Assembly: GCA_947471745.1 (NCBI GenBank)
Contig: CANJKZ010000979.1
Coordinates: 310,001 to 374,000 of the forward strand
Direction: 5' to 3'
Length of the DNA stretch: 64,000 bases
From: Closterium sp. Naga37s-1
Lineage: Eukaryota; Streptophyta; Zygnematophyceae; Desmidiales; Closteriaceae
How positions within the stretch are numbered: the stretch's first letter is position 1; the number at the start of each line of letters is the position of its first letter. The notes beneath the pieces were generated by a model that ran no database searches, had not been told where the DNA came from, and worked only from the letters and a program-made list of their open reading frames with translations. Positions 19,276-26,054 of the stretch are shown piece by piece. Both the position numbers and the translations under genes were made by a program.

Positions 19276-21326
19276 TGCTGCAGAGGGAGGCAGTGGCATC
19301 ACTGCTTCTGGTGTCTTGAAAGAACGGCCCCCACCCCTGATACTGCTACCTGCACTGCTGCTACTACCACCACCAACACCACTGCTGCTGCTGCCGCTGC
19401 TTCTCCCGCTGCTGCTCATATCGGTCTTGCCACCGGTGCTACTAACCCCACTACCAGCACCAGCACCATCAACAACGGCTTTACCACCCGCACCAGCACT
19501 GCCAACACCTGCAGCTGCAGCGGAAGCAGCAGGAGTAGCAGCAGAGACACCAGAAGCAGCAGCAGCAGCGGCGCTGGTTTCTCCCAAGCCAAACGAAGCA
19601 TGGCGGGGGCCTCTACCAATGCTTGGCACAGGCGTGACAGGGGTACAGGGGGAGTCTGAGGGGCACATGGGCGAGGGGAGGGGGGACTGCGCGGAGGACT
19701 GGGCCGGGAAGGGCGAGGGGGGTGAGTGGGCGGGAAGGAGGAGGAGGGGCGAGTGTGTGGGAAGGAGGGCGAGGGGGGAGAGCGGGTGGAAGATGTCTAG
19801 ACAGAAGCAGCGCAGCTCCGCGTCCATTTTGTCCTTTGCTGACTCGAGCTTGGTTCGCAGGGCGCCCAGCACAGGCTGCTTGTAAGGAGGATGGGATTGG
19901 GTGGATGAGGCAGAGGAAGGGGGGAAGGGAGAGCCAGGGGAAACGGGACTTAATAAGCGGAGCCAAAGTGCATGTGGCGCAGGTCACAGTGCATCTGAGG
20001 ATGAATGCATGCACGCTCTAGTCTAGTTTTAACCCAAGTCAACCCAAGTCAACCCAAGTCAACGCACCTTGGAGTCAAAGTGCACGTGGCGCAGGTCGTG
20101 CTTGAGGCGGGACGAGGGCGCAGAGATAGTGAGGATGAATGCATGCACATTCGAGTCTGGTCTATTCAAGTCAGTCAAGTCAAGTCAAGCCAAGTCAACG
20201 CACCTTGGAGTCAAAGTGCACGTGGCGCAGGTCATGCTTGAGGCGGGACGAGGGGGCAGCGATTGTGAGGTCATTGCCTCGCACCGGCACCGCCCGGCTG
20301 CGGTTGCCCGTCGTGCGATTCATGCTTTTCAGTCGCGCTCCCTCCGCGCTTGCTAGCATCGGGGCCTGGAGGAGGGAGGGGGGGTGTTGGGGCAAGGCAA
20401 CGGCGGGACGAGGGAGCAGAGATGGTAAGGTCGTTGCCTCACACCGGCACTGCACAGCTGCGGTTGCCAGTCGTGCGATCCATGCTCTTCAATCGTGCAC
20501 CCTCGGTGCTCGCGAGTAACGGAGCCTGGAGGATCCAGGTGCAGGGAGGAAGGGAAGAGGCCAGGGGATGGAATGGAGGGTTCTGCGATTGTGATTCATG
20601 TTCTTCAGCCGTGTTCCTCTGCGCTCGCCAACAGGTAGGGCCGGAGAGGGGAGGTGGTTGGGGCAAGGGGATAGACTGGAGGGAGCTGCGATTGCCCGTC
20701 GTGCGGTTCATGCTCTTCAGCTGTGTTCCTCTGCGCATGCTACCAGGGGAGCCTGGGGAGGGGGAGGGCAGGTAGTAATTCCAGGAGAGGAAGCCAGGGT
20801 AGGGAGAAGGGAAGTGCTGAAGAAACGGAGAAACGGAGACTCGAAGAGAATAAAAAGGCAGGGGTTCCCAGTTTTGACGCTGCTGACGGGCTAATGCCGC
20901 TCCTCACAGGCTAAAATCGCTGCTCTCCACCGGCGTATGCCACTCTCCACCGGCTAATGCCCCTCTCAACCAGATACTGACGCACTCCCATTCTTACCAG
21001 CCCACGCTTGTTTAAAGGCTCTTTTAGGGTTTCCTTCTCCTGTCGCCCCTTACCTGGCTGGCTCCCGTCGCATGCATGGGCGACGGAGTCTTAGAAAGGT
21101 CCATAGACACCCTGCGATGTCGCATAGAGGCGAAATTCGCCGACGGTAGCGACGACGCGGCGGCCACGGGTGGCGAAACGGCCGGCACAGCGCTGCTGGG
21201 CCCGGACGGCGGCCGGCTAGCCGTCGGCGACGGCCCGCCAGGCAAGGGTTCCGGTAGAGGGTCCTGGCCGGCAGAATCGTCTGCCGGCGGGAGCAAAAAA
21301 TGAACGGATTCCCGTGCCCGAGGCAT
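3792..21326 (-). CDS. IREH1: IREH1/IRE-like AGC protein kinase, whole gene model
   Basis: This plant AGC (NDR-like) Ser/Thr kinase resembles Arabidopsis IREH1 and IRE, which act in cell growth and root-hair tip growth. I assembled these exons, in gene order: 21326-21054, 20365-20204, about 19878-12913, 11973-11801, 11133-10829, 9513-9280, 8824-8732, 8291-8180, 7992-7000, 6538-6462, 6046-5958, 5134-5083, 4873-4817, 4517-4335, 4028-3792. Phases agree at every junction except one base inside 10829-11133. Family blocks in order are the N-terminal helical region with [13 protein letters not shown], the zinc finger CRICEEEVP, then the kinase domain with [30 protein letters not shown] and ADWWSVG. 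The predicted protein is about 3,300 residues, some 2.5 times the Arabidopsis protein, because of low-complexity expansions. Partial duplicate copies of most exons crowd the introns. Confidence 0.85.
4335..5134 (-). CDS. IREH1: IREH1-like gene, exons 12 to 14 (C-lobe end and AGC tail)
   Basis: Exon 12 is 5134-5083 ([17 protein letters not shown]). Exon 13 is 4873-4817 ([19 protein letters not shown]). Exon 14 is 4517-4335 ([20 protein letters not shown], then a Gly-rich link and [20 protein letters not shown]). They match the end of the kinase domain and the AGC C-terminal tail with the DTSYF phrase of plant IREs. Phases agree through all three. A 56-bp copy of the exon 14 start lies at 4644-4699 with a good acceptor and donor of its own. 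Confidence 0.85.
5372..5880 (-). repeat. five copies of the IREH1-like exon 11 3' half
   Basis: Copies end at donors near 5372, 5466, 5588, 5691 and 5829. Each carries [18 protein letters not shown] codons followed by CAGGTA. The one at 5691-5777 also keeps the codons before ([13 protein letters not shown]). All retain the donor, and none retains the exon's acceptor. Confidence 0.8.
5958..6046 (-). CDS. IREH1: IREH1-like gene, exon 11
   Basis: The exon reads [20 protein letters not shown], then SYEAKDLID plus two bases of an Arg codon. It matches the [20 protein letters not shown] region of plant IREs in the kinase C-lobe. Acceptor TTATAAG; donor GTATGTGG. Confidence 0.85.
6340..6925 (-). 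repeat. partial copies of IREH1-like exons 9 and 10
   Basis: Excluding the intact exon 10, the 5' part of exon 10 ([18 protein letters not shown]) recurs at about 6627-6690, with its acceptor region. The donor side (GTACCTCTCTTCCC with CACACTGT following) recurs at about 6345-6391. A fragment of the exon 9 end (LAPEI-like) lies at about 6893-6925. A perfect 26-bp palindrome with the GAGTCGACTC core lies at 6391-6416. Confidence 0.65.
6462..6538 (-). CDS. IREH1: IREH1-like gene, exon 10 (ADWWSVG)
   Basis: The exon completes an Ala codon from the previous exon and reads [20 protein letters not shown], then APSPQ. This is the conserved kinase subdomain IX. Acceptor CCTGCAG and donor GTACCTCT. 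Phase 2 entry and phase 0 exit agree with neighbours. Confidence 0.85.
7000..7992 (-). CDS. IREH1: IREH1-like gene, exon 9 (activation-loop insert and APE)
   Basis: After the phase-1 junction this exon reads [16 protein letters not shown], then about 300 residues of Ser/Pro, poly-Gly, Asn/Glu and Ala-rich sequence, and closes with [18 protein letters not shown], the activation-segment end and APE motif of AGC kinases. The donor is ATG followed by GTGCGCGG. In known IREs the DFG-to-APE insert is around 50 residues; here it is about 350. Poly-Gly comes from GGN runs (about 7,615-7,760). Two 26-bp copies of a Ser/Pro/Leu segment sit just upstream in the intron (about 8,010-8,060). Confidence 0.75.
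8180..8291 (-). CDS. IREH1: IREH1-like gene, exon 8 (DFG)
   Basis: The exon reads [20 protein letters not shown], then [17 protein letters not shown]. It holds the magnesium-binding DFG and the IRE-type VGLINSTDDL-like phrase. It ends in phase 1 (one G) before GTAAGCACC. Confidence 0.85.
8395..9040 (-). repeat. partial copies of IREH1-like exons 7 and 8
   Basis: Excluding the intact exon 7 at 8732-8824, fragments are: 8584-8655, the 3' part of exon 7 with HRDIKRDN instead of HRDIKPDN and its own donor GTGAGATG; 8880-8930, the 5' part ([12 protein letters not shown]) with its acceptor; 8990-9035, a worn version of that; and about 8395-8455, the start of exon 8 (LTDGLT, then GLINSA). Confidence 0.7.
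8732..8824 (-). CDS. IREH1: IREH1-like gene, exon 7 (catalytic loop)
   Basis: This 31-codon exon reads [20 protein letters not shown] and ends [10 protein letters not shown]. It contains the catalytic HRDIKPDN loop. The acceptor CCCCAG and donor GTGGGATG give phase 0 at both ends. The acceptor is followed by GT, as for exon 6. Confidence 0.85.
9103..9236 (-). repeat. copy of the IREH1-like exon 6 3' half
   Basis: This copy spans [20 protein letters not shown] to FYTAEL and keeps a donor (GTGCGTGC). Tracts of AGTCAAC repeats flank it at about 9050-9095 and 9237-9270. One codon differs from the intact exon (ESSACF against ESAACF). Confidence 0.8.
9280..9513 (-). CDS. IREH1: IREH1-like gene, exon 6 (kinase N-lobe)
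   Basis: This 78-codon exon begins [20 protein letters not shown], continues to [16 protein letters not shown] and [15 protein letters not shown], and ends CFYTAEL. It carries the helix-C glutamate (AER) and the hinge MEYLDGGD. Both ends are in phase 0, with acceptor CCCCAG and donor GTGAGTGC. It is nearly identical in plan to the same exon of plant IREs. It is the downstream, complete member of a ladder of copies. Confidence 0.85.
9514..10460 (-). repeat. 176-bp tandem copies of the IREH1-like exon 6 5' half
   Basis: Units start at 9689, 9865 and 10041, spaced exactly 176 bases, and are nearly identical. Each contains some 60 bases of intron, a CAG acceptor and the first 115 or so bases of exon 6. 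More diverged copies lie at 10200-10307 and 10370-10455; the last has lost bases in the RKNAVES segment. Using an upstream copy would run into a frame ending RCSAKLT and a stop. Confidence 0.85.
10684..10803 (-). repeat. second copy of the IREH1-like ATP-binding exon
   Basis: This copy repeats the last 40 codons of exon 5 (from [12 protein letters not shown] to DLFAIK) with only synonymous-looking changes, and keeps a strong donor, GTATGTATC. It lacks an obvious acceptor: the upstream sequence is copied intron with only weak AGs. It may be silent, or an alternative start to the kinase domain. Confidence 0.75.
10829..11133 (-). CDS. IREH1: IREH1-like gene, exon 5 (start of kinase domain)
   Basis: The exon starts [16 protein letters not shown], passes a Gly-rich linker, then opens the kinase domain with [20 protein letters not shown] and ends [10 protein letters not shown], which holds the glycine loop and the ATP-binding lysine. 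Acceptor CTCCCAG (11134) and donor GTAGGGCA (10828) are good. Frames on the two sides of the 15-C run at 10986-11000 differ by one base. A run of 14 or 17 would restore the whole exon, so a sequencing or assembly error in the homopolymer is likely. A truly broken allele is the alternative. Confidence 0.7.
11352..11399. repeat. 48-bp near-perfect palindrome, GAGTCGACTC core
   Basis: The two 24-base arms, centred between 11375 and 11376, match except for one base. The centre is TTTTTGAGTCGACTCAAAAA. It lies in the intron between IREH1-like exons 4 and 5, amid exon-copy fragments. No coding role is seen. Confidence 0.9.
11579..11778. repeat. 82-bp tandem repeat carrying a GAGTCGACTC stem
   Basis: There are two complete units and a partial third. 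Each complete unit contains inverted arms GCGTGTAGTGAGTCGA and its complement, separated by eight bases; the first pair is at 11622-11637 and 11646-11661 and the second is 82 bases further on. The element is intronic in the IREH1-like gene. Confidence 0.9.
11801..11973 (-). CDS. IREH1: IREH1-like gene, exon 4 (LADIAED block)
   Basis: The exon reads [20 protein letters not shown], then [19 protein letters not shown], and ends [10 protein letters not shown]. It matches the IREH1 stretch after the zinc finger (ELADIAR, then the FGARIEKLL-like segment). The acceptor is CCCCCAG at 11974 and the donor GTAAGGATAG at 11800. It ends with two bases of a codon that the next exon completes as Gln, giving [11 protein letters not shown], as expected for REKYLQLCEL in Arabidopsis. 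Confidence 0.75.
12586..12912 (-). repeat. two further copies of the IREH1-like EEIDEEINV exon end
   Basis: The end of exon 3, coding for [19 protein letters not shown] plus the donor GTGAGTTGGGT, is repeated at about 12754-12900 and 12586-12650. Each copy keeps the donor. AAGTCAACACAG is repeated in tandem at 12677-12726 between two of them. Any of the three donors would leave phase 0 and join the next exon. Confidence 0.75.
12913..19878 (-). CDS. IREH1: IREH1-like gene, giant exon 3 (helical region and zinc finger)
   Basis: One open frame of about 2,320 codons. It begins [18 protein letters not shown], matching the IREH1 helical region, and soon reaches the family block ending [17 protein letters not shown] (about 18,950). 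Near 14,470-14,580 lies the zinc finger [18 protein letters not shown] followed by [17 protein letters not shown], as in plant IREs. Between them are long Ala, Gln, Ser and Pro tracts, including an Ala run from CAG/GCA repeats at about 19,232-19,280 and about a dozen SVGRQD repeats (14,935-15,140). The exon ends in GAAATTAATGTG and GTGAGTTGGG. Small introns hidden within this open stretch cannot be excluded. Many long plus-strand frames opposite it are antisense shadows. Confidence 0.75.
14935..15140 (-). repeat. 18-bp coding repeat (SVGRQD) in IREH1-like exon 3
   Basis: About 11 tandem copies of an 18-bp unit encode SVGRQD with small variants ([12 protein letters not shown]). It follows the phrase YRYGFWGRC, which corresponds to the SWGYWGD phrase of plant IREH1. 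The unit is a multiple of three, so copy-number change preserves the frame. Each unit offers a serine in a basic setting. Confidence 0.85.
19940..20112 (-). repeat. partial copies of IREH1-like exon 2, 3' half
   Basis: The stretch 20057-20112 repeats the last 18 codons of exon 2 ([16 protein letters not shown]) with its own donor GTGCGTTGAC. A more worn copy of the same segment lies at about 19946-19993. AAGTCAACCC tracts (20031-20075) sit between the copies. Confidence 0.7.
20204..20365 (-). CDS. IREH1: IREH1-like gene, exon 2 (intact copy)
   Basis: This is a 54-codon exon flanked by CCTCCAG and GTGCGTTG. It reads [20 protein letters not shown], then [15 protein letters not shown], and ends [14 protein letters not shown]. 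The end corresponds to the IREH1 block near DIKSFSHELNSKG that precedes the helical region. Both ends are in phase 0, joining exons 1 and 3 without a frameshift. It is the only complete copy; at least four damaged copies lie on either side, one carrying an in-frame TGA. Confidence 0.65.
20396..20765 (-). repeat. degraded tandem copies of IREH1-like exon 2, 5' half
   Basis: Three copies are visible at about 20412-20528, 20589-20636 and 20690-20752, each with the [16 protein letters not shown] coding phrase. The first keeps a good acceptor but has CGA changed to TGA in the VRGND segment, so its use would stop translation. The others lack a clean acceptor. They lie in the intron between exons 1 and 2. 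Confidence 0.7.
21054..21326 (-). CDS. IREH1: IREH1-like gene, exon 1 (N-terminus)
   Basis: The start codon is the ATG at 21326, reading [22 protein letters not shown] one codon upstream is not needed. The exon is 91 codons, rich in P, S and A, with [19 protein letters not shown] near its end, a basic Ser/Pro stretch like the disordered N-termini of plant IRE kinases. It ends in GCCAG followed by GTAAGGGG, a strong donor, in phase 0. The assignment rests on position, phase and fit with the next exon rather than on a conserved domain, so the exact start is less sure than the rest of the gene. Confidence 0.6.
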
Positions 21327-22600
21327 CACTGTCGATCAGTCGCTAAACAAAGATTAAGGCTAAAATGCAATCGCGTTCATGGTATGACTTTCCAGATTTT
21401 TGCTAGCGTGCAGTTATTCTTATCGAACCGCTGACTGGCTGACCGTGACTCCAAAGAATTAGCCCAGCTCGGGAAAAAATACGGCAATACACAAACGAGA
21501 AGGATCCGTAGCTCTGTCGCACGAAAATGTTAAAAAGGCTTGCGTAACGCCGATGTCCTATGAGGAGAAGATGGGGGACGTGAGGCAGAGCTAGCTGGCT
21601 ATGCTTCGAACGTCGTCAACGTCAGAACCTAGGAGGGGAGAGACAGGACTTGGGACGAGACTCGACGGGACAACGGAGCTCGTTCACGGGACTCGGTCGG
21701 GACGGGAGGACAGGCATCGATGTGCACGGGTGGGGAAAGAGGGGGAGTAAAGAGGGGAGGAGGGGTGCCTGACTCCGAAGCGCGTCCGCTGGTTTCGCGT
21801 CCGCTAGTTTGTGTGGTGTGGTGTAGTGTACGCGGAGGAGGAAGGGAGGAGAGGATAGATAAGATCGAGATTGGCTAGGCTACTGCTCCACGGGCCGAGC
21901 GTGCGTGAACCATCACATGCTCAGCAAAATCAGCGGACCAGAATGGTGTGGCGTGACTGGCATGGGTCTTTCATGGCCACGGGGTTTCCAATCCCAAGAA
22001 GCTAAACAACGAAGCGGGAAAAACGCACAGTGATGCTCGGCAGAATCCATGGGTGCTTACGGTGTCTCTTGATGATGATGAATGCATTGACCGTTAGACT
22101 AAAAGGGGGTCCTGCGTAGATACAGTCAACTGTACGGGCTTCTGGAATGTACAAACTTGCTGTAGATGAAAGGTCATTCACGGTCAGAGAGTTGCTTTAC
22201 AGAGCGTTTTCAGCTGACGGACCAACCGCAACAGGCCTCCGATGTACTGTGCTGTATTTGAGCAGTGAGGCAGCAGATTCGTACAAGAAACGGCGACGTT
22301 TGACCAATGTCTGGTACTGTAACGCGTTTGGTGCATCCAATGCATGATTCTCTAAAGGCTCAAATTAGCACATAACCCTTACATATGATGAAGAATAATT
22401 ACATCTGGCGGATTGTGAAAATATATCGTTTTCTAATGCTTACAGAACCAAAACAAATCCTATGTCTCTCGGCGAATAAGGAAGGGAGGTCTATCTATCT
22501 GCCCTGCTTGGCAATTATAGGTGTTATGCATGTTCTGGGTCGTAATTGTATATCATCCTTGCTTACAGAACCAATTGACACACTATTCTGTGTATAATTA
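21327..22600. other. intergenic region, no gene recognised
   Basis: About 1.27 kb upstream of the IREH1-like start codon. It should hold that gene's promoter, but I see no clear TATA box or initiator. Short open frames here lack protein character. Confidence 0.4.
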
Positions 22601-23850
22601 ACCTAATAGTATTGCTGCCGCATCATCCGCTGATGTCTCTCGACACTGGCGGGTTTCGCGGCTCATCTGTTCCAGGGCATCGTCGCACCTGCGACTCGAC
22701 CAGGCACCTGGCTTCAGAAAGAACGGGACCATCAGCTTTAGATTTCCCCACTTGATTTCTCTGTTCAGATTTACGAACTTGCTGGTCAGGTAATTGACAA
22801 AAATCGTCTTCCCTTTCGCACCATTGATCTGCTCCTTGCGAAGCTTGCAGTGCGTGCGGCGGGAAAGGACGAAGTGCGGCTTGTTTTCCCGCCGCACGCA
22901 CTGCAAGCTGGTAAGAACCGACCTCATACGAAGTGCGGTAGTGCCGCTGCTTCTGTTGGCACTCCTTCTGAGGTCAGCGTATGTCACTCCTGGTAAGAAC
23001 CGACCTCATACGAAGGCGATTCTGGTTCTGTCAACTGTTCTCGCGTTTTGACCCCCAGCGAGCGCCCATCTTTCTGGTGCCTAGCAAGCACCGCTTGGAA
23101 TGAAATACTAGGCAAGGTGCTTGAACACGGTAATGCACATGGTTGTACTCGGCGAACATCATTTCCCTCAGTGCTGCCCATTCCCAGACACCTTCTTATC
23201 CTGCATGATCTTCCGTCACATGTGTGCTTCAGGCGCTGCTCAGGACGGTACTCGTCTTGCTAATTCACTGTGAAATTTCAGTTTTCTTTTAAAAGCGTTC
23301 AAAAAGCGTTTGGGTCCGAAAAGGTGAAAGTGTTTAGAACGATGTCCCTTGGTTTCTCTGCGCAGCGTACTCGCGGTTCGTCTCCCATCGGCGCAGCCTG
23401 GCCCTCAAGGCTCTCTCCCTCGTCAATTCCGACTCAACGGATTCCGTCCAGGTGCCAGCGACCAGCGTGAAAGTGGAAGTCTTGACTGGTTCCGTTGTGA
23501 ATGGGATCGTCTCAGGGGCTGGCGTAATCGGCGAGGGGGAGGGTAACCTTACGGGGCCTCTGCCCGGAGAAGGAAATGGTGATGCGGTTACAATCGTGAG
23601 CGCAGGAACGCCGCCGCCCCCCCGCCAGGCGGAGAGCAGCAGGCTCCCCCAGCAGGCAGAGGGCAGGAGGCTTCCCCAGCAGGCGAAGAGCAGCAGGTTC
23701 CCCCAGGAGGCGTGTATTAGTGGGCCCGCAACAGCTCAGCATTGTGGTCCTTGTAGTATGTGTGTATGTGCAGTGCACTCTGTGAATATGATGAGCCTTG
23801 CTGTGGTTGTGCAGGTGAGTGCTAAAGTGCCCTACGACACTTCGGCATAG
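22600..23850 (+). pseudogene. secreted Gly/Pro-rich protein paralogue 1, start codon lost
   Basis: This is the upstream twin of the gene at 24760. The signal-peptide exon survives as RSAVVPLLLLALLLRSAYVT (ending 22992, before GTAAGAACC). The ATG that begins the twin is replaced by a second copy of a roughly 26-bp segment, TGGTAAGAACCGACCTCATA, that also follows the exon. The second exon begins at 23366 after TCTGCGCAG and reads YSRFVSHRRSLALKALSL, then VKVEVLTGSVVNGIV, in line with the twin. It has only about three of the QQ-rich repeats before diverging near 23,710; the frame stops at 23850. A 25-bp perfect inverted repeat (22842-22909) lies just before exon 1. It may be dead, or may use an upstream in-frame start. 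Confidence 0.5.
22842..22909. repeat. 25-bp perfect inverted repeat with 18-base loop
   Basis: Arms at 22842-22866 and 22885-22909 are exact complements (AGCTTGCAGTGCGTGCGGCG then GGAAA, and its reverse complement). The loop holds GAAGTGCGG, which recurs just downstream at the signal-peptide exon. It looks like a template-switch or inverted-duplication scar in the paralogue 1 promoter region. Confidence 0.9.
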
Positions 23851-24600
23851 ACTGGTTTTGTATGGACGCCGGCCGCGTATTGACTGCTACGTCGGTGCCT
23901 AGATGCACAGTCATGGAGTCGGCATCCCAAAATATGGGGCGCTATAGGTCGCATGTACATCCTACCGACATTGTCTATGGAATTTCCCTAAGTAAATATT
24001 GCAACATTGCTTGCAAGCACCAAGTAAGGAAAAAACGCAGTTCACCTAGTGTGGTACACTACAGTGTGGCAGGGGTTTTTATTGGAACATACACTAGTAC
24101 AAGACAGACATAGGGACAGCCTGAGTTGCGTGGCCCACAAACAGATGTCCAAGAAAGGAACTACTACATATTTAAATCACTTTGGGTTGATGTTTATTCT
24201 ATCCTCAATGCTTCACACCTTTCAGAAAAAACACCAATTGTTGGCCATAGTAATCAATCATACCGTATGTCTTTCTGGCGTGTTACGCGGCTCATGTGTC
24301 TTTCGAGACCTGCGACTCGTCCAGGCACCTGGCTTCTCGCCGTAACCATCGGCAGCAAATTTCACGAAATGGGCGAAGGTTTACCTCTTCGTCATGCATC
24401 AGCGAAAAAAACTTCTCTTTTCGCAGACAAAATATGTTCCTTAGCGAAGCCTGCAGTGACGGAATTAGCAATTCGCTTTCCCAGTTCTACGCAGGTGAAA
24501 ATGCTTCAGTGTCGGGAAAAAAAGCCAGAGCACAAAACGATTTGTGCCAGCCACCTTCATTCTCCAGCGATGCTCTACCTAGCCTAGAAATACGCTTCAC
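23851..24600. other. intergenic region between the twin secreted-protein genes
   Basis: No gene is seen. The part from about 24,270 (CGCGGCTCATGTGTC, then ACCTGCGACTCG and CCAGGCACCTGGCTTC) matches the part upstream of paralogue 1 at about 22,650-22,720. So the segmental duplication includes upstream sequence. Confidence 0.5.
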
Positions 24601-24759
24601 CCGTCATTTGTCACCAGCAGCAATTCCGCGGATTCCTTAGCAACACAAAGAGGCCGCCTCCTTGTGTTTCCCACTTTGCGTCTGGTCACCGTTAGCTGTT
24701 CTCCTCGCAAGTTTACACGGCCTTCGAGCTTTTGCAACTCAGCAGTGACGGAATTCACA

Positions 24760-26054
24760 ATGAAGTGGTTTGGGCGAAGCGCGGTCCTGCCGCTGCTTCT
24801 GTTGGCGCTCCTCCTGACGTCATCATATGTCACGCCTAGTGAGTTCCGCATATGTCAGCTTTTGGTGAGTTCCGCATTCTTTGATCTGGCGCTCATTGCT
24901 CTAGTCTCCAGCAAACACTGCTTGGACAATGTCAGTCGAATGTTATTTCATAGTCACTGTTTTGTCCTGTTAGGCGATTCCGTTTTTTGTGCGCCCGTCT
25001 CGCCGTACTTGATTTCACCGTAAGTATCGGTACTGCCCATCCAGACCGTTATCCTTCTGCCAGACACATCCTTGAGTCAGAAAACTAACAATGATTCGGT
25101 GAATTGTTTCTCTGCGCAGCGTACTCGCGATTCGTCTCCCATCGGCGCAATCTGGCCCTCAAGGCTCTCTCCCTCCTCAAGTCCGACTCCACGTCGTCCA
25201 CGCAAACGGAAATCGTCGACGCGCCGACGGAAACCGTCCAGGCGCCAACGATCGCCTTGAAATTGGAAGACCTGACTGGTCCCGTTCTCGGAGGTGGCAC
25301 CAGCGGGGGCGTCTTGGGGGTCGGCAGCATCGGAAGCATCGGAACCATCGGTAACATCGGCAGCATCGGCAGTTTCGGCCAAGGTAATCGTTCGGGCCCC
25401 CTGCCCGGAGGAGGAGACGGTGGTGGTGTGCTAACCTTTGTGGGCGGCGGCGGACTTACGGATGTAACCCTGGGAGGCGGAGGCGGAGCGCGGCAGGCTT
25501 CCGCGGGAGGCGGAGAGCAGGTGACTCCCCCCCCCCTTCCTCCCCCAGGCGGAGAGCAGCAGGGTCCCCCTGCGGGCGGAGAGCAGCAGGGTTCCCCCGC
25601 GGGCGGAGAGCAGCAGGGTTCCCCCGCGGGCGGAGAGCAGCAGGGTTCCCCCGCGGGCGGAGAGCAGCAGGGTTCCCCCGCGGGCGGAGAGCAGCAGGGT
25701 TCCCCGGCGGGCGGGGCGCCGCAGGGTCCCCCTGCGGGTGGAGAGCAGCAGGGTCCTTCTACAGGCGGATATGGCGCGCCATCCAGCGGACCACAGAAGA
25801 GCCCAGGCGGAAAGAGCGGGGGCGGAAAGGGTGGTAAGGGAGGCAAGGGAGGGAAGGGAGGAAAAGAGGGCGCACCCTCTGGCGCACCCTCTGGCGCGCC
25901 TGGCAAGGGCACTGCCTCTGGCGCACCCTCTGTTGCACCCTCTGGCGGAAAACCTGGAAAGGGAGGGAAGGGAGGAAAAGGGGGCGCACCCTCTGGCGCA
26001 CCCTCTGGTGGGAAACCTGCAAAGGGTGGCAAGGGAGGGAAGGGAGGGAAGTGA
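24760..26054 (+). CDS. secreted Gly/Pro/Lys-rich repeat protein (cell-wall-like)
   Basis: Exon 1 (24760-24838) encodes a signal peptide, MKWFGRSAVLPLLLLALLLT then SSYVTP; the donor is GTGAGTTC. Exon 2 starts at 25120 after TCTGCGCAG and continues YSRFVSHRRNLALKALSLLK. It then carries a Gly-rich stretch with GSIG repeats, seven or so 9-residue repeats of GGEQQGSPA (27-bp units, about 25,550-25,750), GYGAPSSGPQKSPGGK, GGK repeats and SGAP repeats. The protein would be about 337 residues, secreted, low complexity and basic at the end, like structural wall or matrix proteins; the role is inferred. The stop at 26052 falls inside a GGK repeat and arises from AAGGGA becoming AAGTGA, so the original protein was probably longer (see the next entry). 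Confidence 0.6.

Noticed and set aside
12590..19885. Long plus-strand frames opposite the IREH1-like giant exon
   Set aside because: They are antisense shadows made of Ser, Leu, Pro and Ala from GC-rich codon repeats; the minus strand carries the family blocks and splice sites.
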